Origin: Solidesulfovibrio aerotolerans
Lineage (GTDB): Bacteria > Desulfobacterota > Desulfovibrionia > Desulfovibrionales > Desulfovibrionaceae
DNA length: 64,000 nucleotides
Assembly: GCF_009856865.1 (NCBI RefSeq)
Contig: NZ_WVUD01000025.1
Span: 1-64,000 of the forward strand
Reading direction: 5' to 3'
Position 1 is the first letter of the stretch; every line of letters starts with the position of its first letter. The position numbers were made by a program, and so were the translations under genes. This document shows positions 1 through 8,855 of the stretch, piece by piece. The notes below the pieces were generated by a model. The model was given only the letters and a program-made list of their open reading frames with translations. It had not been told where the DNA came from and did not search any database.

Positions 1-215
1 CCCGGCGGTGCGCCGAAACCGCCGCCGCGCGGGCCTCCCCCGCCGCCGCCAAAGCCGCCGCCGCCCCGTCCGCCACCGCCGCCCCGGGCCTGGGCCTCTG
101 GCGCAAACAGGTGGGACATGGTGAGCAGACCCGGCGCGTCAAACACCAGGGTCAACGCGGCCGCCAAAACCATGACCAGCGACGCCAGTCGATGCCGTCT
201 GTGGTGATTTCTCAT
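1..215 (-). CDS. Gly-rich exported protein, 3' end cut by window edge
   Basis: The gene reads leftward and leaves the window, so only the first 71 or so residues are visible. The start ATG at 215 has a GAGG box about 8 bases upstream. The N-terminus is basic (RNHHRRHR) followed by a hydrophobic stretch and an AQA-R junction around residue 42, so it is probably exported. After that the chain is almost only glycine with Arg and Phe (GGGGRGGGGFGGG). No domain is recognisable. It lies 10 bases downstream of the DUF2092 gene on the same strand and is probably co-transcribed with it. Function unknown. Confidence 0.6.
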   Translation of the reverse strand, partial: MRNHHRRHRLASLVMVLAAALTLVFDAPGLLTMSHLFAPEAQARGGGGGRGGGGFGGGGGGPRGGGFGAPP

Positions 216-225
216 ACGAGCAGCC

Positions 226-1011
226 TCACTTGGCTTCCTGGCGGGCGATGAGGGGGGCGAAATCGATGCGCCGCAGATCGTTGCCCGGCTTGAAGCTAAA
301 CAGCCCCGCCGGCAGATGCGGCGTCAGATTCCATTCGGCAAAGGTGGCCTCGTACTGCGGCCAGCCCATGAGATTTTTGTCGTTGATGACCAGCTTTCGC
401 GGCAGGGGCGACTTGCCCTTTTCCACCCACAACTGCCAGTCGGCATTTTTCTGGGAGAAAAACAGGTGGTCGCAGGCCTTGCCGGCGGCGCTATGGACGC
501 CCACGCAGTCGCCGGTGCGCACGTTGGCCAAAATTTCCTTGCACGGATCAGCATAGAGCAGATCGGCCATGGGGGCGACGATGCCGTACTTTTCAGTCAA
601 CATATCCAGGGTGGCGTCGATGGTGGCTGGCGCGTCGATGACAGCGTACACGCCCCGGTCGAGATCGGCCACGGTCACGGTTTTGCCGTCATAAACAAAA
701 ACCCGGTCGCGCTCGTCGCCGGTGATGCGGGCGTAGAGTTTGTCGGGCCGGGACACGGCAGTCTCGACGACATTGGTGAGTTCCACGGTCTGGCCGTTGG
801 GATAGACCTGCTCATGGTTGACTTCGGCGGTGAAAGTGAATGTCTGGCGGGAAGCCAGCAGCCCGCACATGGCCGCAACCGGGGCGCTGGCCTGGGGAGC
901 GATGTCCGGTGTTTGGGCCGGTTCGGGGACGGTTCCCGGCGTCCCTTGCGCTGCCTGGGCCGCAGCGGCCAGACAGACAAGCAGGACAACAAGTATCAAG
1001 ATGCGCCGCAT
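226..1011 (-). CDS. DUF2092 family periplasmic protein
   Basis: 261 residues. I chose the ATG at 1011 because a perfect GAGGAGG lies just upstream and a signal peptide follows (hydrophobic core LILVVLLVCLA, AQA cleavage region near residue 20); an upstream extension in frame lacks these. The mature part matches what I know of DUF2092/COG3900 proteins: YPNGQTVELTN, RPDKLYARITGD, VFVYDGKTVTV, the ATIDATLDMLTEKYG block and PLPRKLVINDK. The fold resembles LolA/LolB-like lipoprotein-binding barrels. Its biochemical role is not known. It is followed closely by a Gly-rich exported protein on the same strand. Confidence 0.8.
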   Translation of the reverse strand: MRRILILVVLLVCLAAAAQAAQGTPGTVPEPAQTPDIAPQASAPVAAMCGLLASRQTFTFTAEVNHEQVYPNGQTVELTNVVETAVSRPDKLYARITGDERDRVFVYDGKTVTVADLDRGVYAVIDAPATIDATLDMLTEKYGIVAPMADLLYADPCKEILANVRTGDCVGVHSAAGKACDHLFFSQKNADWQLWVEKGKSPLPRKLVINDKNLMGWPQYEATFAEWNLTPHLPAGLFSFKPGNDLRRIDFAPLIARQEAK

Positions 1012-1213
1012 GCTTACCTCCTCGGGTAGCCGGTTCGCGTAACACGCCGTGGCGAACCGATTTTTTCGTATGTTGACCGTAGAAGTCCATCCGGCAAGTG
1101 TCAAGCGGACAGGCCGGGCAGACAAGCCGGATGACGCCCGCAAAAAGCGTGGCCGGGACGCTCCCTGGTTGCAGCGCAGGCCGGGCTGGTTTACCGCATT
1201 CCCAGGAGGCGAC

Positions 1214-2035
1214 ATGTTGCGGGAACTATTCACCTTGTGGCGAGATAGGGGGGCGCGTCTGGCCCGAAGCCTGGGGCAGGACCGGGAAGCCGTGTCCATC
1301 GATGCCCGCCACCGGCGTTGCCGGGCGACCTGGCAGCCGCATCTGGAGGCCACCAAGCGGCTCATCCTCGATGCCGCCGCGTCGGCTCCGGGACAGGGGC
1401 TGGCCGTGATGCTCGGCTCCGGGGCTTGCTTAGATGTGCCGGTGGCCGAACTGGCCGGGTGTTTTGGGCAGGTGGTCCTGGTCGATGCCTACCATCCCCG
1501 CCCGGCCCGGGAACTGGCCAAACGCCTGCCCAATGTGCGTCTGGTCGTGGCTGACGTCACCGGCCTGGTCCAGGCCGCCCGGGATGCGGCCAGGGGGCGC
1601 ACTCCCCTGCCCTGCCCGCCGCCGTTGCCGGATATCCTGGCCGGGCTGCGGCCGGATTTGACGGCCTCGGTCAATCTGGCCTCCCAACTCCCCATCCCGT
1701 TTTACCGGCTGCTGGGCAGCCGCGTCGCCGAAACGGAGCGGGAGGCTTTTTACCGGGGGGTGGTGACGGCCCATTTCGATTGGCTGGCCGGTCTCCCGGG
1801 CAGGATCTGCCTGATCTGCGACACGGCCTGGGAGCAGGCCGACGGGGAAACGATCCTGGAGCAGTGCGACGCGCTGGAAGGCGTTATCCTGCCGCCGCCG
1901 GACCGGGCCTGGGTCTGGCGCATCGCCCCACGTCCCGAAGAATCGTCGGCCTATGACCGGCAAAACCGCGTGGCCGGGTACCTTGATTTCGCGGCGGTGT
2001 GGCCGCTGCGGGAGCTGGATGCATTACGGCTGTGA
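1214..2035 (+). CDS. Conserved hypothetical protein with methyltransferase-like fold
   Basis: 273 residues; the ATG at 1214 follows an AGGAGG box at 1204-1209. Residues about 63-110 read like the first half of a class I SAM-methyltransferase Rossmann fold: a glycine loop (VMLGSGACLDVP), then a strand ending in acid (VVLVDAY), then VRLVVADVTGL. No catalytic motif that would name a substrate is visible, so methyltransferase is an inference from fold only. It stands alone between two minus-strand units and converges on pal. Confidence 0.55.
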   Translation: MLRELFTLWRDRGARLARSLGQDREAVSIDARHRRCRATWQPHLEATKRLILDAAASAPGQGLAVMLGSGACLDVPVAELAGCFGQVVLVDAYHPRPARELAKRLPNVRLVVADVTGLVQAARDAARGRTPLPCPPPLPDILAGLRPDLTASVNLASQLPIPFYRLLGSRVAETEREAFYRGVVTAHFDWLAGLPGRICLICDTAWEQADGETILEQCDALEGVILPPPDRAWVWRIAPRPEESSAYDRQNRVAGYLDFAAVWPLRELDALRL

Positions 2036-2078
2036 AAGCAGCCACGGCCAAGTACCGCCCCCCTGCCGGGCGCGCCAT

Positions 2079-2113
2079 AAAAAAACGGCCACCGGGAATC
2101 CCCGATGGCCGTT
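2079..2113 (-). terminator. Intrinsic terminator of pal
   Basis: Arms 2084-2096 and 2101-2113 form a 13-bp stem with one G-T pair around a 4-base loop. On the minus strand the stem is followed by seven T at 2085-2079. It lies 26 bases after the pal stop codon. Confidence 0.85.
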
Positions 2114-2138
2114 CTGGGCGCGCGTGGCGAAAGAATGC

Positions 2139-2654
2139 CTAGTAGGTGGCGCGGAATTCGTCGCGGCGGTTCTTGGCCCAGGCGGCTTCGCCAGTGCCCG
2201 GATCCAGGGGACGTTCCTTGCCGTAGCTGACGGTGGACAGGCGATCAGCCCCGATGCCGAGGTTGGACAGGTACTGGGCGGCAGCCTGGGCCCGGCGTTC
2301 GCCAAGGGCCAGGTTGTATTCAGCCGTGCCGCGCTGGTCGCAGTTGCCTTCGACAATCAGCTTGATCTGGGGATACTGGCGCAGGATCTCGGCCTTGCGG
2401 GTCAGATTCTGCCGGGCTTCAGCCGTCAGATTGGAGCTGTCCAGGGCGAAATTGACCATCTGGGACAGTTCGGCAGAAGCAGCGCCGAGCTTCTCACGAA
2501 GAGCGCGCTCCTGTTCCAGACGAGCCCGCTCCTGCTCTTCCCAGCTGGTGCCGGAACCGTCGCCAGGGCCGCCGGCCTTTTTGGCGCAACCAAAACCGGC
2601 CAGGGAAAGCATCAGAACCAACAAAGCCAAAGTCATCATCTTCGAACGCATCAT
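2139..2654 (-). CDS. pal: Peptidoglycan-associated lipoprotein Pal
   Basis: 171 residues, the outer-membrane anchor of the Tol-Pal system. The start at 2654 is supported by GAGGAGG upstream; a second ATG follows directly. A lipoprotein signal ends at Cys about residue 21, but the box (AGFGC) is off consensus at -3 and -2. Residues 70-171 are an OmpA-C peptidoglycan-binding domain: VNFALDSSNL, VEGNCDQRGTAEYN, LGERRA, VSYGKERP, and a final NRRDEF. The GNCDQRGT form is common outside gammaproteobacteria. It is the last gene of the tol cluster but sits 255 bases after tolB and has its own terminator, so it may have its own promoter. Confidence 0.93.
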   Translation of the reverse strand: MMRSKMMTLALLVLMLSLAGFGCAKKAGGPGDGSGTSWEEQERARLEQERALREKLGAASAELSQMVNFALDSSNLTAEARQNLTRKAEILRQYPQIKLIVEGNCDQRGTAEYNLALGERRAQAAAQYLSNLGIGADRLSTVSYGKERPLDPGTGEAAWAKNRRDEFRATY

Positions 2655-2909
2655 AATTTCCTTCCTCCTCACATTGCCCGCCAGGGCAGTCAAAAAACCG
2701 AAGGGCTTTGCCCCAGGGCTGTTCCCGGATTGAGCTGGCGAAGCGCCACCGGAACCGGCCCCCAATTACGCCTCCTGCAATAAATTGCAACAGGCAATTC
2801 ATGGAGGTTCCGGGGTGTTGCGAAAATGACGCAACTGCCTGAGACCCTTGCCCAGGTCCACATGGTTATGACCGCACGCCGCCCCGTTCCCGGGCCGGCG
2901 CAAAGGCCT
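2655..2909. other. Intergenic region tolB-pal
   Basis: This stretch separates tolB from pal. It contains a perfect 6-bp inverted repeat GTTGCG/CGCAAC at 2817-2822/2830-2835 and a small AT-rich one around 2775-2791. I see no clear promoter hexamers and no T-tract terminator, but the spacing suggests a promoter for pal. Confidence 0.35.
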
Positions 2910-4235
2910 TTACTGGGGCAGCGGCCCCCAACTCGGCATGGAGGCGGACCCGTCGCCGGTGGGGATCATCACCGGGGTCGCGCCGTGCCGGGTGGTCACG
3001 AAAATCTTTTTCCCGCCGCTGCGGGTGGACGAGAAGGCGATGAAATAACCGTCCGGGGAAAAGGACGGATTCTCGTCCGAGCCGCCGCCCGAGGTCACTT
3101 GCGTTTCCTGGCCGGTGCCCAGATCCAGGACAAAGACCTTCTGGGCGCTGCCGAGCTGCTTGGTGAAGGCAACGAGCTTGCCGTCAGGGCTTACGCTCGG
3201 GTTGGTGTTGTAGCCGGAAGTGGTGACCCGGCGGCCCCCACCGCCACCCACGGATGTCACGTAGATGTTGGGGCTGCCGGTCTGGTCGGAGACGTAGGCC
3301 ATGGTGTGGCCCGAGGCGTCGAAAGAGGGCGACACTTTGATGCCGCCGCCGGATGTCAGCGGCCGGCCCGGCTGGAATCCGGCTCCGAGCAGATAGATGT
3401 CGGCCTTGCCCTGCATGGTCAGGCTCACGGCCACCTGCCCGTCGGGCAGGAAATGCGGGCTGACGACGTTGGTGGACGGCAGGGTGTAGACCTGCGGCTT
3501 GCCGCCGCCGGACCACACGCCCAGGTAATGGGCGCGCGAACCGATGAGGGTAAAAACGATGCGCCGGCCGTCAAAGGACCAGCTGGGACTGACGGCCATG
3601 CCCAGTTCGTTGTAGCTGGTCACCCGGGTCAGGCCCCGCCCGGTGGGGCGCACGGTCCAGATGTCGGTGCCCTTGCCGGAACTGGGTTTGACGAAGGCGA
3701 TCTGGGAATTGAAAAAACCACCCTGGCCGGTAAGCGCCTGCATGAGTTCCATGCAAAACTTGTCGGCGATATCGGGCAATTGCGCGTCGGTGACGGAGTC
3801 GTAGCCTTTGCCGACCAGCACTTTTTGCGAATACACCTCAAAGGCCCGCAGTTCGACATTGCCGAGGTTGCCGCCCGGGGTCCAGTTGGCGGTAACGAGC
3901 ACATCGACCTTGGCCAGGGAAAACGGCTTGAAATCGATCTGATCGACGGTGGCGCCGCCCACCTGCCCCGGCACGTTGGACGGGGGGACCAACTGTAAAA
4001 AGGGCAGGAACTGCAAATCCTTGTTGATCAGATCCTGGAGCTTGTCGGCCGGGGTAAGCTGGCCGCCGCCGGCAAAGGGCCGGGCCATGACCAGATTCAT
4101 TTTGGCCTGTCCAGGCCCCTGGATATCAACGGCCAGGGAGGACTGGGCCTGGGCCGGGCTGGCCAGAAGGCACATGAGGACGGCCAGGGCCGCGCTCCAA
4201 AAACCATTGACGAGCATCTGCTTACGCGTGGTCAT
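2910..4235 (-). CDS. tolB: Tol-Pal system protein TolB
   Basis: 441 residues, periplasmic. The ATG at 4235 opens a clear signal peptide (hydrophobic AALAVLMCLLA, SPAQAQ cleavage near residue 31); the Shine-Dalgarno is weak (CAGGGA, about 10 bases off). The N-terminal domain (about 32-170) is followed by a six-bladed WD40-like propeller whose PD40 repeats are visible as SPSWSFDGRRIVF, SPSFDASGHTMAYVS, NPSVSPDGKLVAFT and NPSFSPDGYFIAFSS. TolB binds Pal and is displaced by TolA during outer-membrane constriction. It is 191 bases downstream of tolA on the same strand. Confidence 0.95.
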   Translation of the reverse strand: MTTRKQMLVNGFWSAALAVLMCLLASPAQAQSSLAVDIQGPGQAKMNLVMARPFAGGGQLTPADKLQDLINKDLQFLPFLQLVPPSNVPGQVGGATVDQIDFKPFSLAKVDVLVTANWTPGGNLGNVELRAFEVYSQKVLVGKGYDSVTDAQLPDIADKFCMELMQALTGQGGFFNSQIAFVKPSSGKGTDIWTVRPTGRGLTRVTSYNELGMAVSPSWSFDGRRIVFTLIGSRAHYLGVWSGGGKPQVYTLPSTNVVSPHFLPDGQVAVSLTMQGKADIYLLGAGFQPGRPLTSGGGIKVSPSFDASGHTMAYVSDQTGSPNIYVTSVGGGGGRRVTTSGYNTNPSVSPDGKLVAFTKQLGSAQKVFVLDLGTGQETQVTSGGGSDENPSFSPDGYFIAFSSTRSGGKKIFVTTRHGATPVMIPTGDGSASMPSWGPLPQ

Positions 4236-4384
4236 TGCCTGAAGTCCCTGAAAAACTTTGGAGGTTAAGGAGTGCGTCCTGGCGGCCCGGCGGTCCGGGA
4301 CGTGGGTCCGGTCCGCCAAGGCGCGTCGCGTCTGCCGCCTGTTGTGGCGGTCTGGCGCACCATACCACCGCTCATAGCCTGATC

Positions 4385-4412
4385 TCGTCCCGGGCGCAAT
4401 TGCCCGGGACGA
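4385..4412. repeat. Perfect 11-bp inverted repeat between tolA and tolB
   Basis: Arms 4385-4395 and 4402-4412 (TCGTCCCGGGC and its complement) enclose GCAATT. It lies 14 bases after the tolA stop codon. No T-tract follows on either strand, so it may stabilise or partly end the tolQRA message rather than act as a full terminator. Confidence 0.6.
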
Positions 4413-4426
4413 TTTGCCTCAAATCG

Positions 4427-5653
4427 TCACTGTCCCAGTTCCTGGGAACTGAATCGTAACTGCAAGACATTGAGTCCGGCCGGCGGAGCCGGCAAGGTCT
4501 CGGTCTCGTTCACAGACCTGACCGTGGAGCTATCGAAACTGGCCTGGCCCGAGGGCTGCACCAGCCGGGCATTGAGGATGCGCCCGCTGGGGTCGATGTG
4601 GACTTCGACCACGGCGATCAACACCTGTTTGAGACCGGTCTGGGGAAAACGCCAGTTCTTTTTCACTTCGCGATTCACGATCTGGCCGTACACGCCCATG
4701 GTCACGCCGCCGCCACCGCCGCCGGCACCGCCGGGCGTGCCACCGCCGCCGCCACCAGCGGCGCGTTTGGCGTCGGCCAGGGCCTTGGCCACGGGATCGC
4801 CCCCGGCGTCGCCCTTGCCCGGCCCCTGGCCCGCGCCGGAACCGCCGCCGGGACCGGCCTTGGATTTGGCATCCTTAAGGGCCTGGGCCAGGGTATCCTT
4901 GGCGGCCTTGGCATCGGCTGCCGCCTTGGCGTCCGCGGCTGCCTTGGCGTCGGCCGCTTTCTTGGCGTCATCGGCCTTTTTCGCCTCGGCCGCCTTTTTG
5001 GCATCCTCGGCTTTCTTGGCGTCTTCAACCTTTTTGGTCTCTTCCGCCTTCTTTTTGGCTTCTTCGGCCTTCTTGTGCTCTTCAGCCTTTTTGGTCTCTT
5101 CCGCCTTTTTCTTGGCTTCCTCGACCTTTTTGGCCTCTTCGAGCTTTTTGGCTTCCTCGGCCTTGCGCGTGGCTTCCTCGATTTTCTTAAAATCAGGCTC
5201 GGGCTTGGCCTGTTCCGTGGGAATGGGCTTGGCCTTGGGCTCCGGCTCGGGCTTGGGTTTGGGCTCGGGCTTTTTGGGCTCGGGCTCGGGCTCGGTATGT
5301 TTGGGCTGGGGCGGCTCAGGCACGGCAGCCACCGGCTCGGGCGGTATCGGCTTGGCCGGCGTGGCCGGAGCCTGGGGCGGCTCGGGCAGTTCCTCGGGGG
5401 CCTTGGCCGCCTCGTCAGGCCCGCCGGCCGGTTCCGGCGGGCCGGGTTCCGGGCGCTCCCCCGCGCCTTTGGGGCCAGGGGGCAGCCCGGCCTCGCCCGG
5501 CGGCAGGCCGGGAGGAGCCAGGGACACGAGATCGACCTCGTAAACCGGCACGTTGAGCTGGAATTTGACCGGTTCCATATTGACGAACAACAAGCTCGCC
5601 AACACCACGGTCAGATGCAAAAAAATGGAAAATATCCCGCCAAGGACGCGCAT
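4427..5653 (-). CDS. tolA: TolA-type energy transducer (TonB C-terminal)
   Basis: 408 residues. One membrane segment at about residues 7-25 (FSIFLHLTVVLASLLFV), then a Pro/Gly/Glu-rich part to about 110, a Pro-Glu-Lys region to about 165, then a long charged helix of KKAEEAKK-type repeats to about 265, a Gly-rich linker, and a globular C-terminal domain from about 315 (GVYGQIVNREVKKNWRFP, VVEVHIDPSGRI) of the TonB/TolA C family. This is the TolA layout: it carries energy from TolQR to TolB/Pal across the periplasm. Start ATG 5653 has a weak GAGAG box. It lies 45 bases after tolR. Confidence 0.9.
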   Translation of the reverse strand: MRVLGGIFSIFLHLTVVLASLLFVNMEPVKFQLNVPVYEVDLVSLAPPGLPPGEAGLPPGPKGAGERPEPGPPEPAGGPDEAAKAPEELPEPPQAPATPAKPIPPEPVAAVPEPPQPKHTEPEPEPKKPEPKPKPEPEPKAKPIPTEQAKPEPDFKKIEEATRKAEEAKKLEEAKKVEEAKKKAEETKKAEEHKKAEEAKKKAEETKKVEDAKKAEDAKKAAEAKKADDAKKAADAKAAADAKAAADAKAAKDTLAQALKDAKSKAGPGGGSGAGQGPGKGDAGGDPVAKALADAKRAAGGGGGGTPGGAGGGGGGVTMGVYGQIVNREVKKNWRFPQTGLKQVLIAVVEVHIDPSGRILNARLVQPSGQASFDSSTVRSVNETETLPAPPAGLNVLQLRFSSQELGQ

Positions 5654-5698
5654 GATGCTCTCGATTGGGCGCAGGCGGGAACCGTGTCCCGCCCGGAC

Positions 5699-6151
5699 CT
5701 ATTTCTTTTTGGCTGCGCCGACGGCAGCGGCGGCGGCTTTGGCCGTCTTTTCGTCCTCGGCCACGACGCCGAGTTTGTCCACGCCGGCCGCTTTGATGAT
5801 GCCCATGACCTTGACCACCGTGCCATAGGCCACGGACTGGTCTGCCCGCAGGAAAAGCTGTTTCTTCTGATCCGTCACCAGCCGTTTGATCTGCCCTTCC
5901 AGGTCGGCATACTCCACCTGGTACTTGTCCAGATACAATGAACCGTCGGCCTTGATGGTCATGACCAGACTGTCGCTTTCCTTGGGCAAAACGCTCACAG
6001 CCCGGGTCTGGGGCAGATCGACTTCCAGCCCCTGGGTCATCATGGGCGCTGTGACCATAAAGATGATCAGCAGCACGAGCATCACGTCCACAAAGGGCGT
6101 GACGTTGACGTCCGCCAGATACCGCCCTTTGCCGCCGGTCTGCATGCCCAT
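5699..6151 (-). CDS. tolR: Biopolymer transport protein TolR/ExbD
   Basis: 150 residues, the usual size. One membrane segment begins at residue about 17 with NVTPFVDVMLVLLIIFMVT, which contains the proton-path aspartate of the ExbD/TolR family. The periplasmic part ends with an Ala/Lys tail. Start ATG 6151 has GAGAGG 8 bases upstream and lies 3 bases after the tolQ stop codon, so translation is probably coupled. It forms the stator with TolQ. Confidence 0.93.
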   Translation of the reverse strand: MGMQTGGKGRYLADVNVTPFVDVMLVLLIIFMVTAPMMTQGLEVDLPQTRAVSVLPKESDSLVMTIKADGSLYLDKYQVEYADLEGQIKRLVTDQKKQLFLRADQSVAYGTVVKVMGIIKAAGVDKLGVVAEDEKTAKAAAAAVGAAKKK

Positions 6152-6154
6152 GGC

Positions 6155-6907
<753 letters not shown>

Positions 6908-6939
6908 TGCGACCCACCTGTGGGAAAATTTGTAGCTGG

Positions 6940-7701
6940 TTAGGAAAGCACGCGCGCAGCCAGAGCCGGCAGGACTTCCTGCGCCGGCGCGTACAGACTG
7001 ACGTCGGCCAGGCCCGAAAAGGCGCTTTCCGCAAGATTGATTACCACAACACCCCCGCCCCTGGCCTTGACCTCCCGGGGGAGGCAATTGGCCGGGGCGA
7101 CCTCCCCCGATGTACCAACCACCACAATTACGTCGGCGGCCAAGGCCAATTGACCGCTTTTGCGCAGAGCGTCAAGTGGAATGGCTTCACCAAAAAAGAC
7201 AATGTCCGGGCGTACCACCCCGCCGCAGGCTTCGCAATGCCAGGGCAAGGCCTCGGGCGCAAGACCTTTGGCCAGGGCCGGATCGTGGTCGCGGCCACAC
7301 CCCATGCAGGCGAAATGGCCCAGACCGCCGTGGTATTCGACCACGTTGCGCGAGCCGGCGGCCTGATGCAACCCATCGATATTCTGGGTTATAATCCCCG
7401 CAAGCCGCCCTGCCGCCTCCAATTGGGCCAAAGCGAAATGGGCCGGATTGGGTCGGGCCGCAGCCACCATACCAAGGACTTCATGCAAAAAAGCCCACAC
7501 CCGGTCGGGGCGGCGGACCAGCGCTTCGGCCGTGGCCACGGCCATGGGATCATGGCGTTCCCACAGCCCGCCGGGACTGCGAAAATCCGGAATACCGCTG
7601 GCCACCGACACCCCGGCCCCGGTCAGCGCAACGACCGACCCGGCCCGGCGCAGCATCCCGGCCGCCTGCTCCAGGGCTTTTTCCAGCGCCACTTCCGGCA
7701 T
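6940..7701 (-). CDS. cobB: NAD-dependent protein deacylase (sirtuin, CobB-like)
   Basis: 253 residues. All sirtuin motifs are present: GAGVSVASGIPDFRS near residue 27, TQNIDGLHQAAGS with the Asn-Ile-Asp triad, catalytic His in VEYHGGL, and a zinc ribbon of two CxxC pairs (CMGC, CEAC), then VVVGTSGEV. It removes acyl groups from lysines using NAD. The start at 7701 follows GGGGGAAAC and fits the usual length; an ATG at 7728 would add 9 residues. It sits 32 bases before tolQ, so it could be the first gene of the tol unit. Confident on family, less on acyl specificity. Confidence 0.9.
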   Translation of the reverse strand: MPEVALEKALEQAAGMLRRAGSVVALTGAGVSVASGIPDFRSPGGLWERHDPMAVATAEALVRRPDRVWAFLHEVLGMVAAARPNPAHFALAQLEAAGRLAGIITQNIDGLHQAAGSRNVVEYHGGLGHFACMGCGRDHDPALAKGLAPEALPWHCEACGGVVRPDIVFFGEAIPLDALRKSGQLALAADVIVVVGTSGEVAPANCLPREVKARGGGVVVINLAESAFSGLADVSLYAPAQEVLPALAARVLS

Positions 7702-7803
7702 GTTTCCCCCAATCGCAACAAAACACATTGTAGTTTTCCGCAACAGGCTTATAGTGCCCCATACGTGTCGATCCGTAGACATGTCCCAAGGAGGGACACT
7801 CCC

Positions 7804-8274
7804 ATGCAAAAATCCATCCGCATCCTGACCCTGGCGGTTGTTCTGGCCCTGCCGGTCCAGGGCTTCGCCGCCGGGAACATGACCCTGGCCCAGCAGCAGA
7901 CCCCGCCCCCGTTTGGCTACCAGCAGGACCAGCCGCCAGGCCAACCACCCCAGGAGCAGCAGCCCTGGGGCCAGCAGCAAGGCCAGCCCCAGGGACAGCA
8001 GCACCGCGGCGGCTATGGCGTCCAGCAGCCCAGGCCGCCCATGGTCCCACCGCCGGTCATGGTCGCACCCATGCCCAGCGGCCCGCCGCCGGGCTATGCG
8101 CCCTCGAGACGGCATCAGAACCGGCAGGCCAAGGCCCTCATGCGCTGCAACCAGCGCCAGACGTCCTGCGCCCGGAACTGCAACTACCGCACCCGCGGCC
8201 GCTCCAGAACCATGTGCAACAACCAGTGCAACGTCGCCTTCGTCAGCTGCACCACCCGGGCCAACATGCGTTAA
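7804..8274 (+). CDS. Exported Gln/Pro-rich protein with mirror-symmetric Cys motif
   Basis: 156 residues; ATG at 7804 follows AAGGAGGG. A signal peptide (AVVLALPVQGFAA) is followed by a Gln/Pro/Gly-rich region to about 105. The last 45 residues are basic and carry six cysteines spaced C-x6-C-x3-C-x11-C-x3-C-x6-C, a mirror image. Such spacing suits a disulfide-linked pair of helices in an oxidising compartment. I know of no family with this layout. It lies 21 bases before the SH3-domain gene on the same strand and is probably co-transcribed with it. Confidence 0.7.
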   Translation: MQKSIRILTLAVVLALPVQGFAAGNMTLAQQQTPPPFGYQQDQPPGQPPQEQQPWGQQQGQPQGQQHRGGYGVQQPRPPMVPPPVMVAPMPSGPPPGYAPSRRHQNRQAKALMRCNQRQTSCARNCNYRTRGRSRTMCNNQCNVAFVSCTTRANMR

Positions 8275-8295
8275 CCGCCCGTAAAGGATGACGCC

Positions 8296-8727
8296 ATGAA
8301 CCGCACCCTTGCCCTCGTCCTTGGCCTTGCCGTCTGTCTCGGCGTCCTGGCCCTGCCCCAGCCGGGTCAGGCCCAACCCTGCCCGCCGGGCATGATCTGG
8401 ACCCCGGGCGGCTGCCGGCCCGCAGCGCCGCCGCCGGGCTACTACCCGCCGCCGCGCTACATGCCGCCGCCGCGCTACGTGCCGCCGCCCCGCTACATGC
8501 CGCCGCCGGTCTATGCCCCGGCACCGGTCTATGATCCCGCTATCAAACAGGTGGCCCGACGCTCCATCACCCTGCGCTCCTGCCCCGGCGAAGCCTGCCC
8601 ACCGACCACCGCCCTGTCGCGCGGCACGCCGGTGCAGATCCTGGCCTGGGATGGTCCCTTCGTGCTGGTGCACGTGCCCGGTTCCCGCCTCGAAGGCTGG
8701 ACCAAGCGCAACCGCCTGACACGCTGA
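8296..8727 (+). CDS. Exported SH3-domain protein with Pro-rich repeats
   Basis: 143 residues. Signal peptide to about residue 27 (LGLAVCLGVLALP, GQAQ). Residues about 48-78 are five near-identical units of the type PPPRYMPPPRY. The C-terminal 60 residues look like a bacterial SH3 domain (SITLRSCPGEACPPTTALSRGTPVQIL ... GWTKRNRLTR compressed to a conserved RNGP-like pattern), which in this compartment usually binds cell-wall material. AAAGGATGA precedes the ATG at 8296. A conserved 3'-end repeat starts 10 bases after the stop. Confidence 0.7.
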   Translation: MNRTLALVLGLAVCLGVLALPQPGQAQPCPPGMIWTPGGCRPAAPPPGYYPPPRYMPPPRYVPPPRYMPPPVYAPAPVYDPAIKQVARRSITLRSCPGEACPPTTALSRGTPVQILAWDGPFVLVHVPGSRLEGWTKRNRLTR

Positions 8728-8737
8728 GCGGGGGAAC

Positions 8738-8781
8738 GCCTCCGGCGGCCGGGAGGGGGTAGCCCCCTCCCGGACCCTCCC
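8738..8781 (+). repeat. 3'-end box-palindrome element, copy 1
   Basis: Box GCCTCCGGCGGCC at 8738-8750, then an 11-bp palindrome around a TAG loop (8749-8773), then GGACCCTCCCTT. It follows the SH3 gene stop by 10 bases and has the same orientation as that gene. This copy lacks the purine lead seen in others. Confidence 0.75.
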
Positions 8782-8855
8782 TTCCTGGGGAAGAAATAAG
8801 CACGGAGCGGGGACCAGCACCCGGCCTTTGCAAAGGGAAAATCCTGCCGCCTCGG

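Noticed and set aside
4385-4412. Rho-independent terminator between tolA and tolB.
   Set aside because: The stem is perfect but no T-tract follows on the coding strand, so I list it only as an inverted repeat.
4897-5180. Tandem repeat or CRISPR-like array.
   Set aside because: The periodicity is the KKAEEAKK heptad-like coding pattern of tolA; no constant repeat with unique spacers exists here or elsewhere in the window.
4598-5941. Long open frame on the plus strand opposite tolA.
   Set aside because: It is a shadow of the Lys/Glu/Ala-rich tolA coding sequence, gives a low-complexity Gly/Leu/Phe protein, and has no ribosome site. The same holds for the long plus-strand frame 15137-17455 opposite the CBS hybrid kinase.
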